64,000 nt of DNA from Chitinophagales bacterium (lineage in GTDB: Bacteria > Bacteroidota > Bacteroidia > Chitinophagales > JADIYW01). Positions 47,668-56,105 of the stretch are shown here, one piece after another. Position 1 is the first letter of the stretch. Every line of letters begins with the position of its first letter. The DNA is taken from assembly GCA_023957215.1 (NCBI GenBank), contig JAMLHH010000011.1:1-64000 (forward strand), in the 5' to 3' direction. A program made the translations under genes and the position numbers. A model generated the notes under the pieces. The model was not told the origin of the DNA. It saw only the letters and a list, made by a program, of their open reading frames with translations, and did not search any database.

Positions 47668-48123
47668 CTAAATAGGGTTGACCGTTTTGGTTAATAATTC
47701 ATTTTTAATAATTAATGGACAGCTATAATTCTGAGACTGCTCTATTGGCTTCAAATCAATGTGGCTAGCCACATTGATTTGAAAATTACCTTCAGAATAA
47801 ATAAACTGTCTTTTTCTTGGTCTATTCTTCAAATCTATTAAACTTTTTTTAAATTCTAAGGGTGAATACTGATTTTTAAAAGCTCGGTGTAATCTTTGTT
47901 CGTTATAGTGATTGACCGCTTTCTTTGTTCTTTGTTTTAAACTTTTAAAATCGGCAATATACCAGCGTTTAAGATATTCATTTTTGATGATACCATTCAC
48001 TCTTTCAGCATACGCATTGTCTTGTGCTATTTTTCCCATACTGACTTTAATACCATTGCTCTTTAATAATTGGATATATTCCTTACTACCATACTGAGCA
48101 CCTCTGTCAGAGTGATGAATCAT
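47668..48123 (-). pseudogene. IS3-family transposase fragment (C-terminal integrase core)
   Basis: The reading frame begins abruptly at IHHSDRGAQYGSKEYIQLL, the middle of an IS3-type OrfB integrase core. It contains the second Asp (HHSD) and the catalytic Glu region (DNAYAERVNGIIKNEYL), followed by the usual C-terminal HRAFKNQYSPLEF. The first catalytic Asp, the HTH and OrfA are missing. The ATG at 48121-48123 is therefore the truncation point, not a true start. At the other end CCTAAATAGGGTTGACCGT (47675-47693) may be the element's terminal repeat. The upstream flank at 48124 is period-7 repeat DNA. Confidence 0.85.
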
Positions 48124-48332
48124 ATTTTTTAAATACGAAGTTTAAAGTACAAAGTACAAGTTTTCTTTGTGAACTTCGTGTGTCCTCTGTGAACTTTGTG
48201 GTTAAGGAATGGTTTTAAAGTACGAAGTTAGAAGTACAAAATATGAGTTTTCTTTGTCGTCAATGACCTATCGTCTATCGTCCCAAAATATATGGGACTT
48301 AAAGATTGTTTCCCCTCAATTCTCAACTTTCA
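48124..48332. repeat. Intergenic repeats with period 7 and short purine-rich blocks
   Basis: Two short arrays with seven-base period: 48131-48158 (AAATACG, AAGTTTA, AAGTACA, AAGTACA) and 48218-48245 (AAGTACG, AAGTTAG, AAGTACA, AAATATG). Between them is CTTTGTGAACTTCG and TTTGTGGTTAA (about 48165-48206), whose reverse complement resembles 25929-25970. No gene is present before gmk ends at 48333. Confidence 0.7.
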
Positions 48333-48914
48333 TTAATACAAAAAGGCCCGGATAAATTCTGAAATATCGTATTTGGCATCATCTAAATTGTCATTGATGA
48401 TGACCACATCAGCATATTGCTCATATTCCAACTCTATGCGGGCTTTATCCAAACGTCTGTAAATATTTTCCAAAGTCTCAGTGCCACGGGCGAGTAATCG
48501 ACTTTCTAAAATTTGTAGAGATGGTGCTTTGACAAAAACCATCAAGGCGTTGTCTCCAAAATACTTTTTCAGGTTGACGGCACCGACTACATCGACGACA
48601 AACAATACGATCTTATTTTCTCTCCACAATCGGTCTAACTCGGATTTTAAAGTACCGTAATAAAGGTCTTCATATACCTGTTGCCACTCAATAAAATCAT
48701 CTTTTTCGATAAAATCCTTGAACTTTTCCACAGGAAAGAAATAATAGTCTATACCTTCTATTTCGTTTTTTCTTGCCAAGCGGGAAGTCGCCGAAACAGC
48801 TCTTTCTATCTGTTCGAAATGCTGCAAAGTATATTTCATCAAAGTGGTTTTGCCTCCACCTGACGGACCGGTAAAAATGATTACCTGATGTTTACTGCTT
48901 GAGTTTTCCGACAT
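48333..48914 (-). CDS. gmk: Guanylate kinase
   Basis: Cytosolic GMP kinase of 193 residues. The P-loop is FTGPSGGGKTTLMK (about 15-28). The GMP-binding region has SATSRLARKNEIEGIDYYFF and the later RLLARGTETLENIYRRLDKA. Note SATSRLARKNE where many Gmk have SxTTRxPRxGE; the change is conservative and seen in Bacteroidota. It is immediately downstream of yicC with a three-base gap, the common yicC-gmk pair. Confidence 0.94.
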   Translation of the reverse strand: MSENSSSKHQVIIFTGPSGGGKTTLMKYTLQHFEQIERAVSATSRLARKNEIEGIDYYFFPVEKFKDFIEKDDFIEWQQVYEDLYYGTLKSELDRLWRENKIVLFVVDVVGAVNLKKYFGDNALMVFVKAPSLQILESRLLARGTETLENIYRRLDKARIELEYEQYADVVIINDNLDDAKYDISEFIRAFLY

Positions 48915-48917
48915 TAA

Positions 48918-49799
48918 TTATAAAATATTATTGGTTTGCTCTTTAATTTTCTCAATGTCATCTTTCATCAAGACAACGAGCTTTTGTATTTCCACATGAT
49001 TGGCTTTGGAGCCGATGGTATTGACCTCTCTTAGCATTTCCTGAGCAACAAAGTTTAACTTTTTACCTTTTTCGTTCGTAGTTTTATCTTTTAAAATATC
49101 TTCAAAATAATCTAAATGCGTAGCCAATCTTACTTTTTCTTCGTTGATGTCTAATCTTTCTATGTAAAAAATTAATTCTATCTCCAATCTGCCGGAATCA
49201 ACAGGATATTCCTCTGTTATATTTTTCAATTGTTCGTCAAATCGTTCTCTGATTTTATCAATCCGCTCTTTTTCATAAGGAGAAATTTTGGATAAGCTTT
49301 CACGAATGGATAAGAGTTTCTCTTGTACATCTGTAAACTGACTTTCTCCTTCTAATTTTCTATGTGTAACTAAGTTCTCAATTGCAATATTCAAGGTGTT
49401 ATTTAAAAAGTTTAAAACTTCTTCCTCATCTATACTTGTAATGCTATCATCCAAAATGCCCGGCATGCGAAGTAAATTACCTATCATTTTATGGATGTCC
49501 ACTCCGTTTTCTTGCGAAAAAACCAAAAGTTGTTTGTAGTATTTATTCATCAAAGAGAGGTTCAGATTACCGACCGTCTTTTGAACTCCAATTGTGTGAG
49601 TGGAAATTTGAAGATCAATTTTGCCTCGTTTTAGAGATTTTAGAGTGTTGCGTACGAAACTTTCATACGATTTGAGCTGTTCCGGTAACTTGATATTCAA
49701 ATCCAAACCTTTGCTATTCAAAGATCTGATATCTATGTTATACATGACCTCGTCCATCTTTGCTTCTGCTGTACCGTAGCCTGTCATTGAATATACCAT
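48918..49799 (-). CDS. YicC/YloC-family endoribonuclease
   Basis: Cytosolic protein of 293 residues with the two family domains: the N-terminal MTGYGTAEAKMDEVMYNIDI ... NSKGLDLNIKLP, and the C-terminal block DINEEKVRLATHLDYFEDIL ending EMLREVNTIGSKANH and VVLMKDDIEKIKEQTNNIL. E. coli YicC is an endoribonuclease acting on small RNAs. It is first in the pair with gmk. The A+T-rich 530 bases upstream hold no gene I can firmly support. Confidence 0.93.
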   Translation of the reverse strand: MVYSMTGYGTAEAKMDEVMYNIDIRSLNSKGLDLNIKLPEQLKSYESFVRNTLKSLKRGKIDLQISTHTIGVQKTVGNLNLSLMNKYYKQLLVFSQENGVDIHKMIGNLLRMPGILDDSITSIDEEEVLNFLNNTLNIAIENLVTHRKLEGESQFTDVQEKLLSIRESLSKISPYEKERIDKIRERFDEQLKNITEEYPVDSGRLEIELIFYIERLDINEEKVRLATHLDYFEDILKDKTTNEKGKKLNFVAQEMLREVNTIGSKANHVEIQKLVVLMKDDIEKIKEQTNNIL

Positions 49800-50331
49800 G
49801 AATCTCTTTATTCTTTGAATTTCAAAGTTGTAAATAAAAGCTCACATTATGGACGAATGTATATTAAATTAACTCTATTATTTGAATCTCATGGGTAGTT
49901 ATGATAGATTTTAATCCTAAATTATACTTAGAAAAAGGGATTGAAAATTTTGAGATTGATTCCAAAGTGAAGGAAATCATTTTTGCCGTTTTTTTAAACA
50001 TATTCTACATCGTTATCATAACAGATCCGTATAGAGGAATCAATATTAAGTGTGTAATGGTCGAAATGAAAATTATCATGTATGGGTTCTGTGTGGATAA
50101 ACTGATTGGCATCGACAATAAAGCTTTCCAAAATCACTTCCTGACTATACCTCAATTAGACTCAGATGTCGGAAGTCGGGAGCGGTTACTAATAAGGTCG
50201 GAAAATTATATTTATCTCCAAAATGCTTCAAATGGGCATTCCGGGACTAATAAATAAATTAGTAAGGACTTGAATCTTGATTTTTGGTATCCAGATTGCT
50301 TAAAAAATATCTTGAATCTTGACTCTATGAC
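49800..50331. other. Intergenic region with ambiguous coding remnants on both strands
   Basis: On the plus strand a frame from 49901 to 50257 could encode 118 residues (begins MIDFNPKLYLEKGIENFEID). On the minus strand a frame between stops over about 49998-50155 reads VILESFIVDANQFIHTEPIH and continues NIDSSIRICYDNDVEYV, which looks at least as protein-like and could be the tail of a lost gene (a distant likeness to WYL-domain ends is possible but weak). A period-7 block (GATGTCG GAAGTCG GGAGCGG, 50165-50185) lies inside. I regard this as decayed DNA rather than a gene. Confidence 0.35.
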
Positions 50332-50976
50332 CTACTTCTCGTATCTCATTTTCTCTTTGAAATAAGCAAATATCATAGGCAATATAGATACAAAAACAAT
50401 GGCAATAATGACTTTTTCAAAATTGTCTTTTATCAAAGGAATATTACCCAAGAAATAACCGGCGAGCGTTACACCAAATGTCCAGATAAAAGCACCCACG
50501 ACATTGTAAGAGATGAAAGTTTTGTAATGCATGTGACCAATTCCCGCAACAAAAGGGGCTAAAGTCCTGACAATAGGTACAAATCTAGCTATGACTATCG
50601 TCTTGCTACCATGTTTTGTATAAAACTCATGTGTCTTTTGAATATGTTCATCTTTTACAAAGTTTCTACCGAAAATCTTCGCTTTCAATATCCGGTCTCC
50701 AAACTCCCGACCTATGGTATAATTACAGGTGTCTCCTAAAACGGCTGCCACAAAAACAACAGGTAATAAAATACCTATATGAAAAGTTTCGGGAAACTGT
50801 GCTGCCAGCATTCCGGCTGCAAAAAGTAAAGAATCTCCGGGAAGAAATGGCCAAACCACAATGCCGGTTTCAATAAAAATAATGAGAAACATAATACCAT
50901 AAACCCACGATCCATACATCAATAAAAACTCGGCGAGATGACTATCGACGTGTAAAATAAAATCTATTACATCCAT
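50332..50976 (-). CDS. DedA-family membrane protein (second copy)
   Basis: Integral membrane protein of 214 residues with the same landmarks as the DedA protein at 45538-46167: PFLPGDSLLFAAGML, YTIGREFGDRI and RFVPIVRTLAPFVAGIGHM, with the arginine/proline motif intact. The two are clearly paralogues but diverged well beyond a recent duplication. Bacteria often need at least one DedA protein for envelope integrity. It is divergent from the gamma-carbonic anhydrase gene. Confidence 0.92.
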   Translation of the reverse strand: MDVIDFILHVDSHLAEFLLMYGSWVYGIMFLIIFIETGIVVWPFLPGDSLLFAAGMLAAQFPETFHIGILLPVVFVAAVLGDTCNYTIGREFGDRILKAKIFGRNFVKDEHIQKTHEFYTKHGSKTIVIARFVPIVRTLAPFVAGIGHMHYKTFISYNVVGAFIWTFGVTLAGYFLGNIPLIKDNFEKVIIAIVFVSILPMIFAYFKEKMRYEK

Positions 50977-51101
50977 GTCTTATTTATTCAAAAACTACTT
51001 TTAATTTTAAAATAGATAAAAGTATTGATTTTATATGAAATAACGATATTTATTGGCATCCTTTGTCGTTTTAATTATAGTTTTACAAAAATGAGTAACA
51101 G

Positions 51102-51623
51102 ATGGCATATATAATAGGTGTTCAAGGGAAACAGCCACAGTTTGGGAAAAATATATTTATAGCACCGAATGCAACAGTCGTAGGCGATGTAATCATGGGA
51201 GATGATTGTAGTATTTGGTTCAATGCAGTGATACGCGGCGATGTCAATTCTATTGTAATGGGTAATAAAGTAAATATTCAGGACAATGCCATTGTTCACT
51301 GTACTTACCAAAAGACAAAAACCATCATAGCGGATAATGTTTCCATCGGTCACAATGCCATTGTGCATGGTTGTATAATAGAGAAAAATGTCTTAATCGG
51401 TATGGGAGCTATCGTTATGGATAATTGTTATATCGAAGAAAATTCAATAATTGCTGCAGGTGCAGTTGTCTTGGAAGGAACTCGTGTAAAGTCAGGAACT
51501 ATTTATGCCGGTATTCCGGCAAAAGAGGTCAAAAAATTGAGCGGGGAAGTATTTAAAGACCAAGTAGAGCGTATTGCAAACAACTATGTCAAATATGCTT
51601 CTTGGTATAAAAGTGAGGAGTAA
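51102..51623 (+). CDS. Gamma-carbonic anhydrase-like hexapeptide protein
   Basis: Cytosolic trimeric left-handed beta-helix protein of 173 residues. Hexapeptide repeats run from about 15 to 125 (IAPNATVVGDVIMGDDCSIW onward). The expected zinc histidines are present in NAIVHCTYQ and in SIGHNAIVHGC. A C-terminal helix follows (LSGEVFKDQVERIANNYVKY). Such YrdA/PaaY-like proteins may be carbonic anhydrases, but many are not active, so the reaction is unproven. It stands alone between divergent dedA and the convergent DUF3820 gene, 13 bases away. Confidence 0.9.
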   Translation: MAYIIGVQGKQPQFGKNIFIAPNATVVGDVIMGDDCSIWFNAVIRGDVNSIVMGNKVNIQDNAIVHCTYQKTKTIIADNVSIGHNAIVHGCIIEKNVLIGMGAIVMDNCYIEENSIIAAGAVVLEGTRVKSGTIYAGIPAKEVKKLSGEVFKDQVERIANNYVKYASWYKSEE

Positions 51624-51636
51624 CTTTTTACCGAAT

Positions 51637-51861
51637 CTATCTTTCCTTTGGTATCAGCGGACGTAATAAGTGTTCTAATCCGTTAGTCTTTATGACATAG
51701 AGGGTTTCTAATAGCATTCCTAATTTGCCTTTGGGCATGGCATCATTGTTTCTCATCCATTCCAAGTAGCTGACAGGAATTTGGTCTAACCATCTGTCTT
51801 TGTACTTGCCGTAAGGCATTTTTGTTTCAATGATTTTTAATAAGATGACCTTGTCCGGCAT
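51637..51861 (-). CDS. DUF3820 family protein
   Basis: Small protein of 74 residues. The core MPYGKYKDRWLDQIPVSYL then WMRNNDAMPKGKLGMLL is the pattern of the DUF3820 family, putative nucleic-acid-associated proteins of unknown function related in fold to exonuclease-linked modules. From ATG 51861 it overlaps the end of rnc by 35 bases; an internal ATG at 51819 would avoid most of that overlap but would cut the conserved start. It is the last gene of the acpP-fabF-rnc run. Confidence 0.75.
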   Translation of the reverse strand: MPDKVILLKIIETKMPYGKYKDRWLDQIPVSYLEWMRNNDAMPKGKLGMLLETLYVIKTNGLEHLLRPLIPKER

Positions 51862-52552
51862 GGGTAAGTATTATGTTTAAAGTATTTTTTGCTGCGACCC
51901 TTTCGGCTTGTTTGATTGTTTTCCCTTTGCCGATACCATATTTTTTCCCGTCTATAAATACGTGAACTTCAAATTCTTTTGGACTTTGAATATTGGCATT
52001 GACAGACCTAAACTCAATATTTTTCTTTCTCTTTTGCACCCATTCAAAGAGCTTACTTTTAGGATTTTCATAATTCTCTAAAAGGTTTTCGACCCTTGTT
52101 TCATTGAGGATGTGTAAAGAGACAAAACTTTCTGCATGTTTCAAACCTCCATCCAGATAAAATGCACCGATGAGAGCTTCAATGACATTTCCGCTCAAAT
52201 CTTTGGAGAGTGATAATTGATTTTCGTCAATTTGGTGAATGATATAATTTCTTAGTTGTAAATTTTCTGCTACCTCATTGAGTTGGCGACGACTGACTAT
52301 ATAAGAACGTAGTTTTGTCAAATCACCTTCTTTTTTCTTGGGATATTTTTTAAATAAATACTCTGCTACTATCAGACTTAAAACCGCATCACCCAAAAAT
52401 TCCAATTGTTCAAAGTTTTCTCCCGGTTTAGAATTAGCGGAAGTGTGCGTAAGTGCGACTTTAAAAAGATGTTCGGAATGTCGAGGATAAAGATTTCCTA
52501 TTTGCCTGAAAAAATCTTTGAGTTCCCAGTTATCGTTTTCGTCCGATGTCAC
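51827..52552 (-). CDS. rnc: Ribonuclease III
   Basis: Double-strand-specific endoribonuclease of 241 residues. The catalytic domain has the signature FEQLEFLGDAVL (about 47-58) and the second acidic motif VIEALIGAFYLDGG. The dsRNA-binding domain (about 165-230) has SKLFEWVQKRKK and the closing KGKTIKQAERVAAKNTL. It acts in rRNA maturation and mRNA turnover. It overlaps the fabF stop by four bases (ATGA), the acpP-fabF-rnc order common in many bacteria. Confidence 0.95.
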   Translation of the reverse strand: MTSDENDNWELKDFFRQIGNLYPRHSEHLFKVALTHTSANSKPGENFEQLEFLGDAVLSLIVAEYLFKKYPKKKEGDLTKLRSYIVSRRQLNEVAENLQLRNYIIHQIDENQLSLSKDLSGNVIEALIGAFYLDGGLKHAESFVSLHILNETRVENLLENYENPKSKLFEWVQKRKKNIEFRSVNANIQSPKEFEVHVFIDGKKYGIGKGKTIKQAERVAAKNTLNIILTHAGQGHLIKNH

Positions 52553-53802
52553 TCTTCAAACTTTTTAAAGATGACAGATGCATTGTGTCCGCCAAAACCG
52601 AAAGTATTGGACAAGGCATAATTGATTTTTCTCTTTTCGGCTTTGTTAAAAGTGAAATTGAGCAGAGGGTCAATATTTTCATCCAATTCATTAAAATTAA
52701 TCGTTGGAGGTACAATGTCATTTTTCACGGAGAGTATAGATATAATAGCTTCTACGATACCGGCAGCACCTAATAAATGACCTGTCATTGACTTTGTAGA
52801 ACTGATGTTTAAATGGTAAGCATGCTCTTGAAAAACGCTTTGGATGGCTTTGATTTCTGCAATATCACCCAAAGAAGTAGATGTGCCGTGTGTATTGATA
52901 TAATCTATGTCAGTCGTCTTGATGTGTGCGTCATTGAGTGCATCTAACATGACCAATTGTGCTCCTTTCCCCTCGGGATGTGGAGCCGTGATATGATATG
53001 CATCGGCAGACATGCCACCCCCGACTAATTCGGCATAAATTGTTGCACCACGCTGTCGGGCATGCTCTAAAGTTTCCAAGATGATACAACCACTACCTTC
53101 ACCCATGACAAAACCATTTCTGTCCTTATCATACGGTCGGGATGCTTTTTCAGGTTCATCATTCCTTGTCGAAAGTGCTCTAATGGAGTTAAACCCACCG
53201 ATGCTGACTTCATTGATGGGAGCTTCTGAGCCTCCACAAACGATGGCATTGGCTTTTCCTAGTCTGAGATAGTTAAATGCATCAATGATGCCATGTGTGG
53301 AGGAAGCACAAGCCGAAACGACACAAAAATTTAAACCCATAAAACCGTGACGAATGGAGATATGACCTGCTGCAATATCCACTATCATTTTAGGTATAAA
53401 ATAAGGGCTGAATCTTGGATTCCTGTCGTTTTCAGCGTATTTGATGACTTCTTCCTGAAAAGTTTCCACACCTCCGATTCCCGACGACCAAATTACCCCG
53501 ATTTTGGTTTTATCTAAGCGCTCATCATTTATTCCGGAATGTAAGACAGCTTCTTCTGAGGCCGCAATGGCATATTGGGAAAAGAGGTCTAAAGCCCGTA
53601 TTTCCTTATTTTCCAAAATACTGGAAATGTCAAAATTTTTGACTTCACAGGCAAATTTTGTTTTAAACTTAGTCGTGTCAAATTTGGTGATAGCCCCTGC
53701 ACCACTTTCCCCTTCTTGAATAGAAGTCCAAAAGGTTTTCACATCATTGCCGAGAGGTGTGACGGCCCCTAAACCGGTGACAACAACTCTTTTTAATTCC
53801 AC
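52549..53802 (-). CDS. fabF: 3-oxoacyl-[acyl-carrier-protein] synthase II
   Basis: Cytosolic condensing enzyme of fatty-acid elongation, 417 residues. The catalytic cysteine is C165 in VVSACASSTHGI; the two histidines are in YINTHGTSTSLGD and SMTGHLLGAAG, with the lysine in SSTKSMTG. The C-terminal NTFGFGGHNASVIF glycine loop is intact. It is ten bases downstream of acpP and overlaps rnc. Length is normal. Nothing suggests a polyketide-type variant. Confidence 0.96.
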   Translation of the reverse strand: MELKRVVVTGLGAVTPLGNDVKTFWTSIQEGESGAGAITKFDTTKFKTKFACEVKNFDISSILENKEIRALDLFSQYAIAASEEAVLHSGINDERLDKTKIGVIWSSGIGGVETFQEEVIKYAENDRNPRFSPYFIPKMIVDIAAGHISIRHGFMGLNFCVVSACASSTHGIIDAFNYLRLGKANAIVCGGSEAPINEVSIGGFNSIRALSTRNDEPEKASRPYDKDRNGFVMGEGSGCIILETLEHARQRGATIYAELVGGGMSADAYHITAPHPEGKGAQLVMLDALNDAHIKTTDIDYINTHGTSTSLGDIAEIKAIQSVFQEHAYHLNISSTKSMTGHLLGAAGIVEAIISILSVKNDIVPPTINFNELDENIDPLLNFTFNKAEKRKINYALSNTFGFGGHNASVIFKKFEE

Positions 53803-53811
53803 ATTTAAAAA

Positions 53812-54045
53812 TTAGGATTTCTTCTCAAAATAGGAAATAGCATCTCCAACCGTCTTGATGTTTTCTATTTCTTCATCTTCGATAGCTATTTCAAAAGCAT
53901 CTTCCAATTGCATGATCAATTCGGTGATTTGAATGGAATCAGCACCTAAATCCTTTGAAAAAAAAGCATCGTTGGTCAGTTGTTCATCTGATAACTCAAG
54001 TTGCTCTTTGATAATTTCTTTTACTTTTTCTGATACGTTACTCAT
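53812..54045 (-). CDS. acpP: Acyl carrier protein
   Basis: Carrier protein of 77 residues from ATG 54045 (MSNVSEKVKEIIKEQLELSD). The phosphopantetheine serine is S37 in DLGADSIQITEL; Ile replaces the more common Leu after it, which is often seen in Bacteroidota. The acidic helix EDAFEIAIEDEEIE follows. An in-frame upstream start would add 26 residues that look unlike an ACP and is rejected. It is the first gene of the run acpP-fabF-rnc-DUF3820. Confidence 0.95.
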   Translation of the reverse strand: MSNVSEKVKEIIKEQLELSDEQLTNDAFFSKDLGADSIQITELIMQLEDAFEIAIEDEEIENIKTVGDAISYFEKKS

Positions 54046-54195
54046 ATTCAGTTTGTTTTCCACTTTAAGGTAATCAATTTGTCGAAAATAATTCATTTTG
54101 AGATATAATTGATAGCAATTCACAATTATTTTACAGTCATTCGGTTTACTCTTGTATTTGTTGTCCTTACTTTTGAGGCAAGTATCTTATTAAAG

Positions 54196-54678
54196 ATGTC
54201 AAAAAAGTCTAAAAAGAATAAGCTGAAAGTAGACAAATCGTTTAAGTTGGACAAACTCAAACTGATAGGTATTGTCTCAGACTTGGAAGATTATCGTTTG
54301 GCATGGTTGATAAATCAGGAGTTTCATTGGGATTTGGAATTGAGGGGAAAAGTTTATGATAAAGAGGGCGAGCTTTGTTATTCGAGAGTGGAAGAAGGTG
54401 TTGCGGAAGAAAGTGCTGATATTTTAAAATTTCCTATTTTCAGATTTATTGAAGAAGAGGTGAAATATGAAGTAAGTTTGATTAAAAACAAGATAAAAAA
54501 CCGGTTACATATCAAAAGTCTAAAACAATTTGACTATCTTTTAGGTTTGGAAGGGGAGTTTGTTTATCTCCCCACACAAATGTTGGATAGGATAAAGAAG
54601 TTTTCACAAGTTCAAATGGTGGTAGATATCTCATCTGAGATGACATCCGAAAATTACATACTATTAAGTTATAAATAA
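54196..54678 (+). CDS. IPExxxVDY-type protein, unknown function
   Basis: Protein of 160 residues from ATG 54196, beginning with a lysine-rich tail then KLDKLKLIGIVSDLEDYRLAW. It follows the pattern of the Bacteroidota IPExxxVDY family: an FKLLGI-like opening, a central INQEFHWDLE, and a C-terminal VQMVVDIS where typical members have IPEVQMVVDY. Here the IPE is replaced by FSQ and the DY by DI, so the naming motif is degenerate. Function is unknown for the family. The pyruvate kinase gene starts at the base after its stop, and family members commonly precede pyk. Confidence 0.75.
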   Translation: MSKKSKKNKLKVDKSFKLDKLKLIGIVSDLEDYRLAWLINQEFHWDLELRGKVYDKEGELCYSRVEEGVAEESADILKFPIFRFIEEEVKYEVSLIKNKIKNRLHIKSLKQFDYLLGLEGEFVYLPTQMLDRIKKFSQVQMVVDISSEMTSENYILLSYK

Positions 54679-56103
54679 ATGCATAGAAGAAAAACAAAGA
54701 TATTGGCAACTATCGGACCGGCAAGTAATAGTTTTGAGCAGTTAGAAAAACTCTATCTTGCGGGTGTCAACGCTTTTCGTATGAACCTTTCTCATGGGAC
54801 ACACAAAGATCATGAATTGGTGATAGGCCATACCCAAAAGTTGAATGAAAAATATAAATCTCATATTAGCTTATTGGCTGATCTTCAAGGACCTAAATTG
54901 AGGGTGGGAGAGATTCAAGATGGGATGATACATCTGAAAGTAGATCATCTTATCAACGTTGTGACCTATCCTGTCATAGGTGATGAAGATACCATCAGTG
55001 TGACTTATGACTCTTTGGCACATGATGTCAAAGTAGGTGAAATGATTTTGATAGACGATGGCAAGGTTTCTTTGGAAGTCGTGGAAACAAATCAAAAAGA
55101 TAAAGTAGTTTGCAGAGTGGTAGAAGGTGGTGATTTGAGTTCTAAAAAAGGATTCAATCTTCCACAGACTCAAGTGAGCATGCCGAGTTTGACACCCAAA
55201 GACAGAGAAGATTTAGAGTTTATTCTTCAATTTCCTATCAACTGGATTGCTTTATCGTTTGTCAGACATGCTGATGAGTTGATAGAGTTGAGAAATATCT
55301 TAAAAGAAAAGGATGTACAGACTCAAATCATGGCAAAGATAGAAAAACCGGAAGCTGTAAAAAACATTGACTCTATCATTGATAATTCGGATGCCGTGAT
55401 GGTTGCAAGAGGTGATTTGGCAGTGGAAGTCCCGATGGAGGAAATGACACTTGTGCAGAAAAAAATCATTCAAAAATGTATTCAAAAGAGCAAACCGGTT
55501 GTCCTTGCTACCCAAGTGATGGAAACCATGATGACCAAATCCAGACCTACAAGAGCTGAGATTACGGATGTCTCAAATGCTGTTTTGGATGGTGCGGATG
55601 TTATCATGTTGTCCGGTGAAACCTCAGTCGGAGATTTTCCGATAAAAGTAGTGGAGACAATAGATAAAATCATCAACCGTGTAGAAAAGGAGTCTATTAT
55701 TTATAACAAAATCCATCAGGCACATCATACTTCCAATAATTTTTATTCGGATGCGATTTGTTTTAAAGCAAGCGAAATAGCTTCTGATATACATGCAAAA
55801 TGTATCAACGTTATGACCTATTCAGGTTACTCTGCCCTAAAAATCTCTTCTTGCCGTCCCAAAGCAGAAATCAATATTTTTACCAGTAATAAGTTCCTTT
55901 TAAATACACTGAGTATCGTTTGGGGAACGACTTGTTACTATTATAATAGTTTTGAGAGTACGGATGAAACGATTGAAGATGTCATCATCAAACTGAGAGG
56001 TGAAAAGAAGGTGGAAAAAGGAGATGTCATCGTCAATACCGGGAGTATGCCGATTATGGGGCGTGGAAGAACCAATATGATTAAAATAACTGTTGTAGAA
56101 TAA
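54679..56103 (+). CDS. pyk: Pyruvate kinase
   Basis: Glycolytic enzyme of 474 residues. Motifs in order: KILATIGPASNS at the N-terminus, FRMNLSHGTHKDH, LLADLQGPKLRVG, the B-domain (about 70-165), the active-site signature IMAKIEKPEAV with MVARGDLAVEVP, ATQVMETMM, then the allosteric C-terminal domain ending in GRTNMIKI. The ATG directly follows the previous stop, so translation is probably coupled to the IPExxxVDY gene. queE follows two bases after its stop. Confidence 0.96.
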   Translation: MHRRKTKILATIGPASNSFEQLEKLYLAGVNAFRMNLSHGTHKDHELVIGHTQKLNEKYKSHISLLADLQGPKLRVGEIQDGMIHLKVDHLINVVTYPVIGDEDTISVTYDSLAHDVKVGEMILIDDGKVSLEVVETNQKDKVVCRVVEGGDLSSKKGFNLPQTQVSMPSLTPKDREDLEFILQFPINWIALSFVRHADELIELRNILKEKDVQTQIMAKIEKPEAVKNIDSIIDNSDAVMVARGDLAVEVPMEEMTLVQKKIIQKCIQKSKPVVLATQVMETMMTKSRPTRAEITDVSNAVLDGADVIMLSGETSVGDFPIKVVETIDKIINRVEKESIIYNKIHQAHHTSNNFYSDAICFKASEIASDIHAKCINVMTYSGYSALKISSCRPKAEINIFTSNKFLLNTLSIVWGTTCYYYNSFESTDETIEDVIIKLRGEKKVEKGDVIVNTGSMPIMGRGRTNMIKITVVE

Positions 56104-56105
56104 GC

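Noticed and set aside
54046-54123. N-terminal extension of acyl carrier protein
   Set aside because: Adds 26 unrelated residues; standard ACPs start at the chosen ATG.
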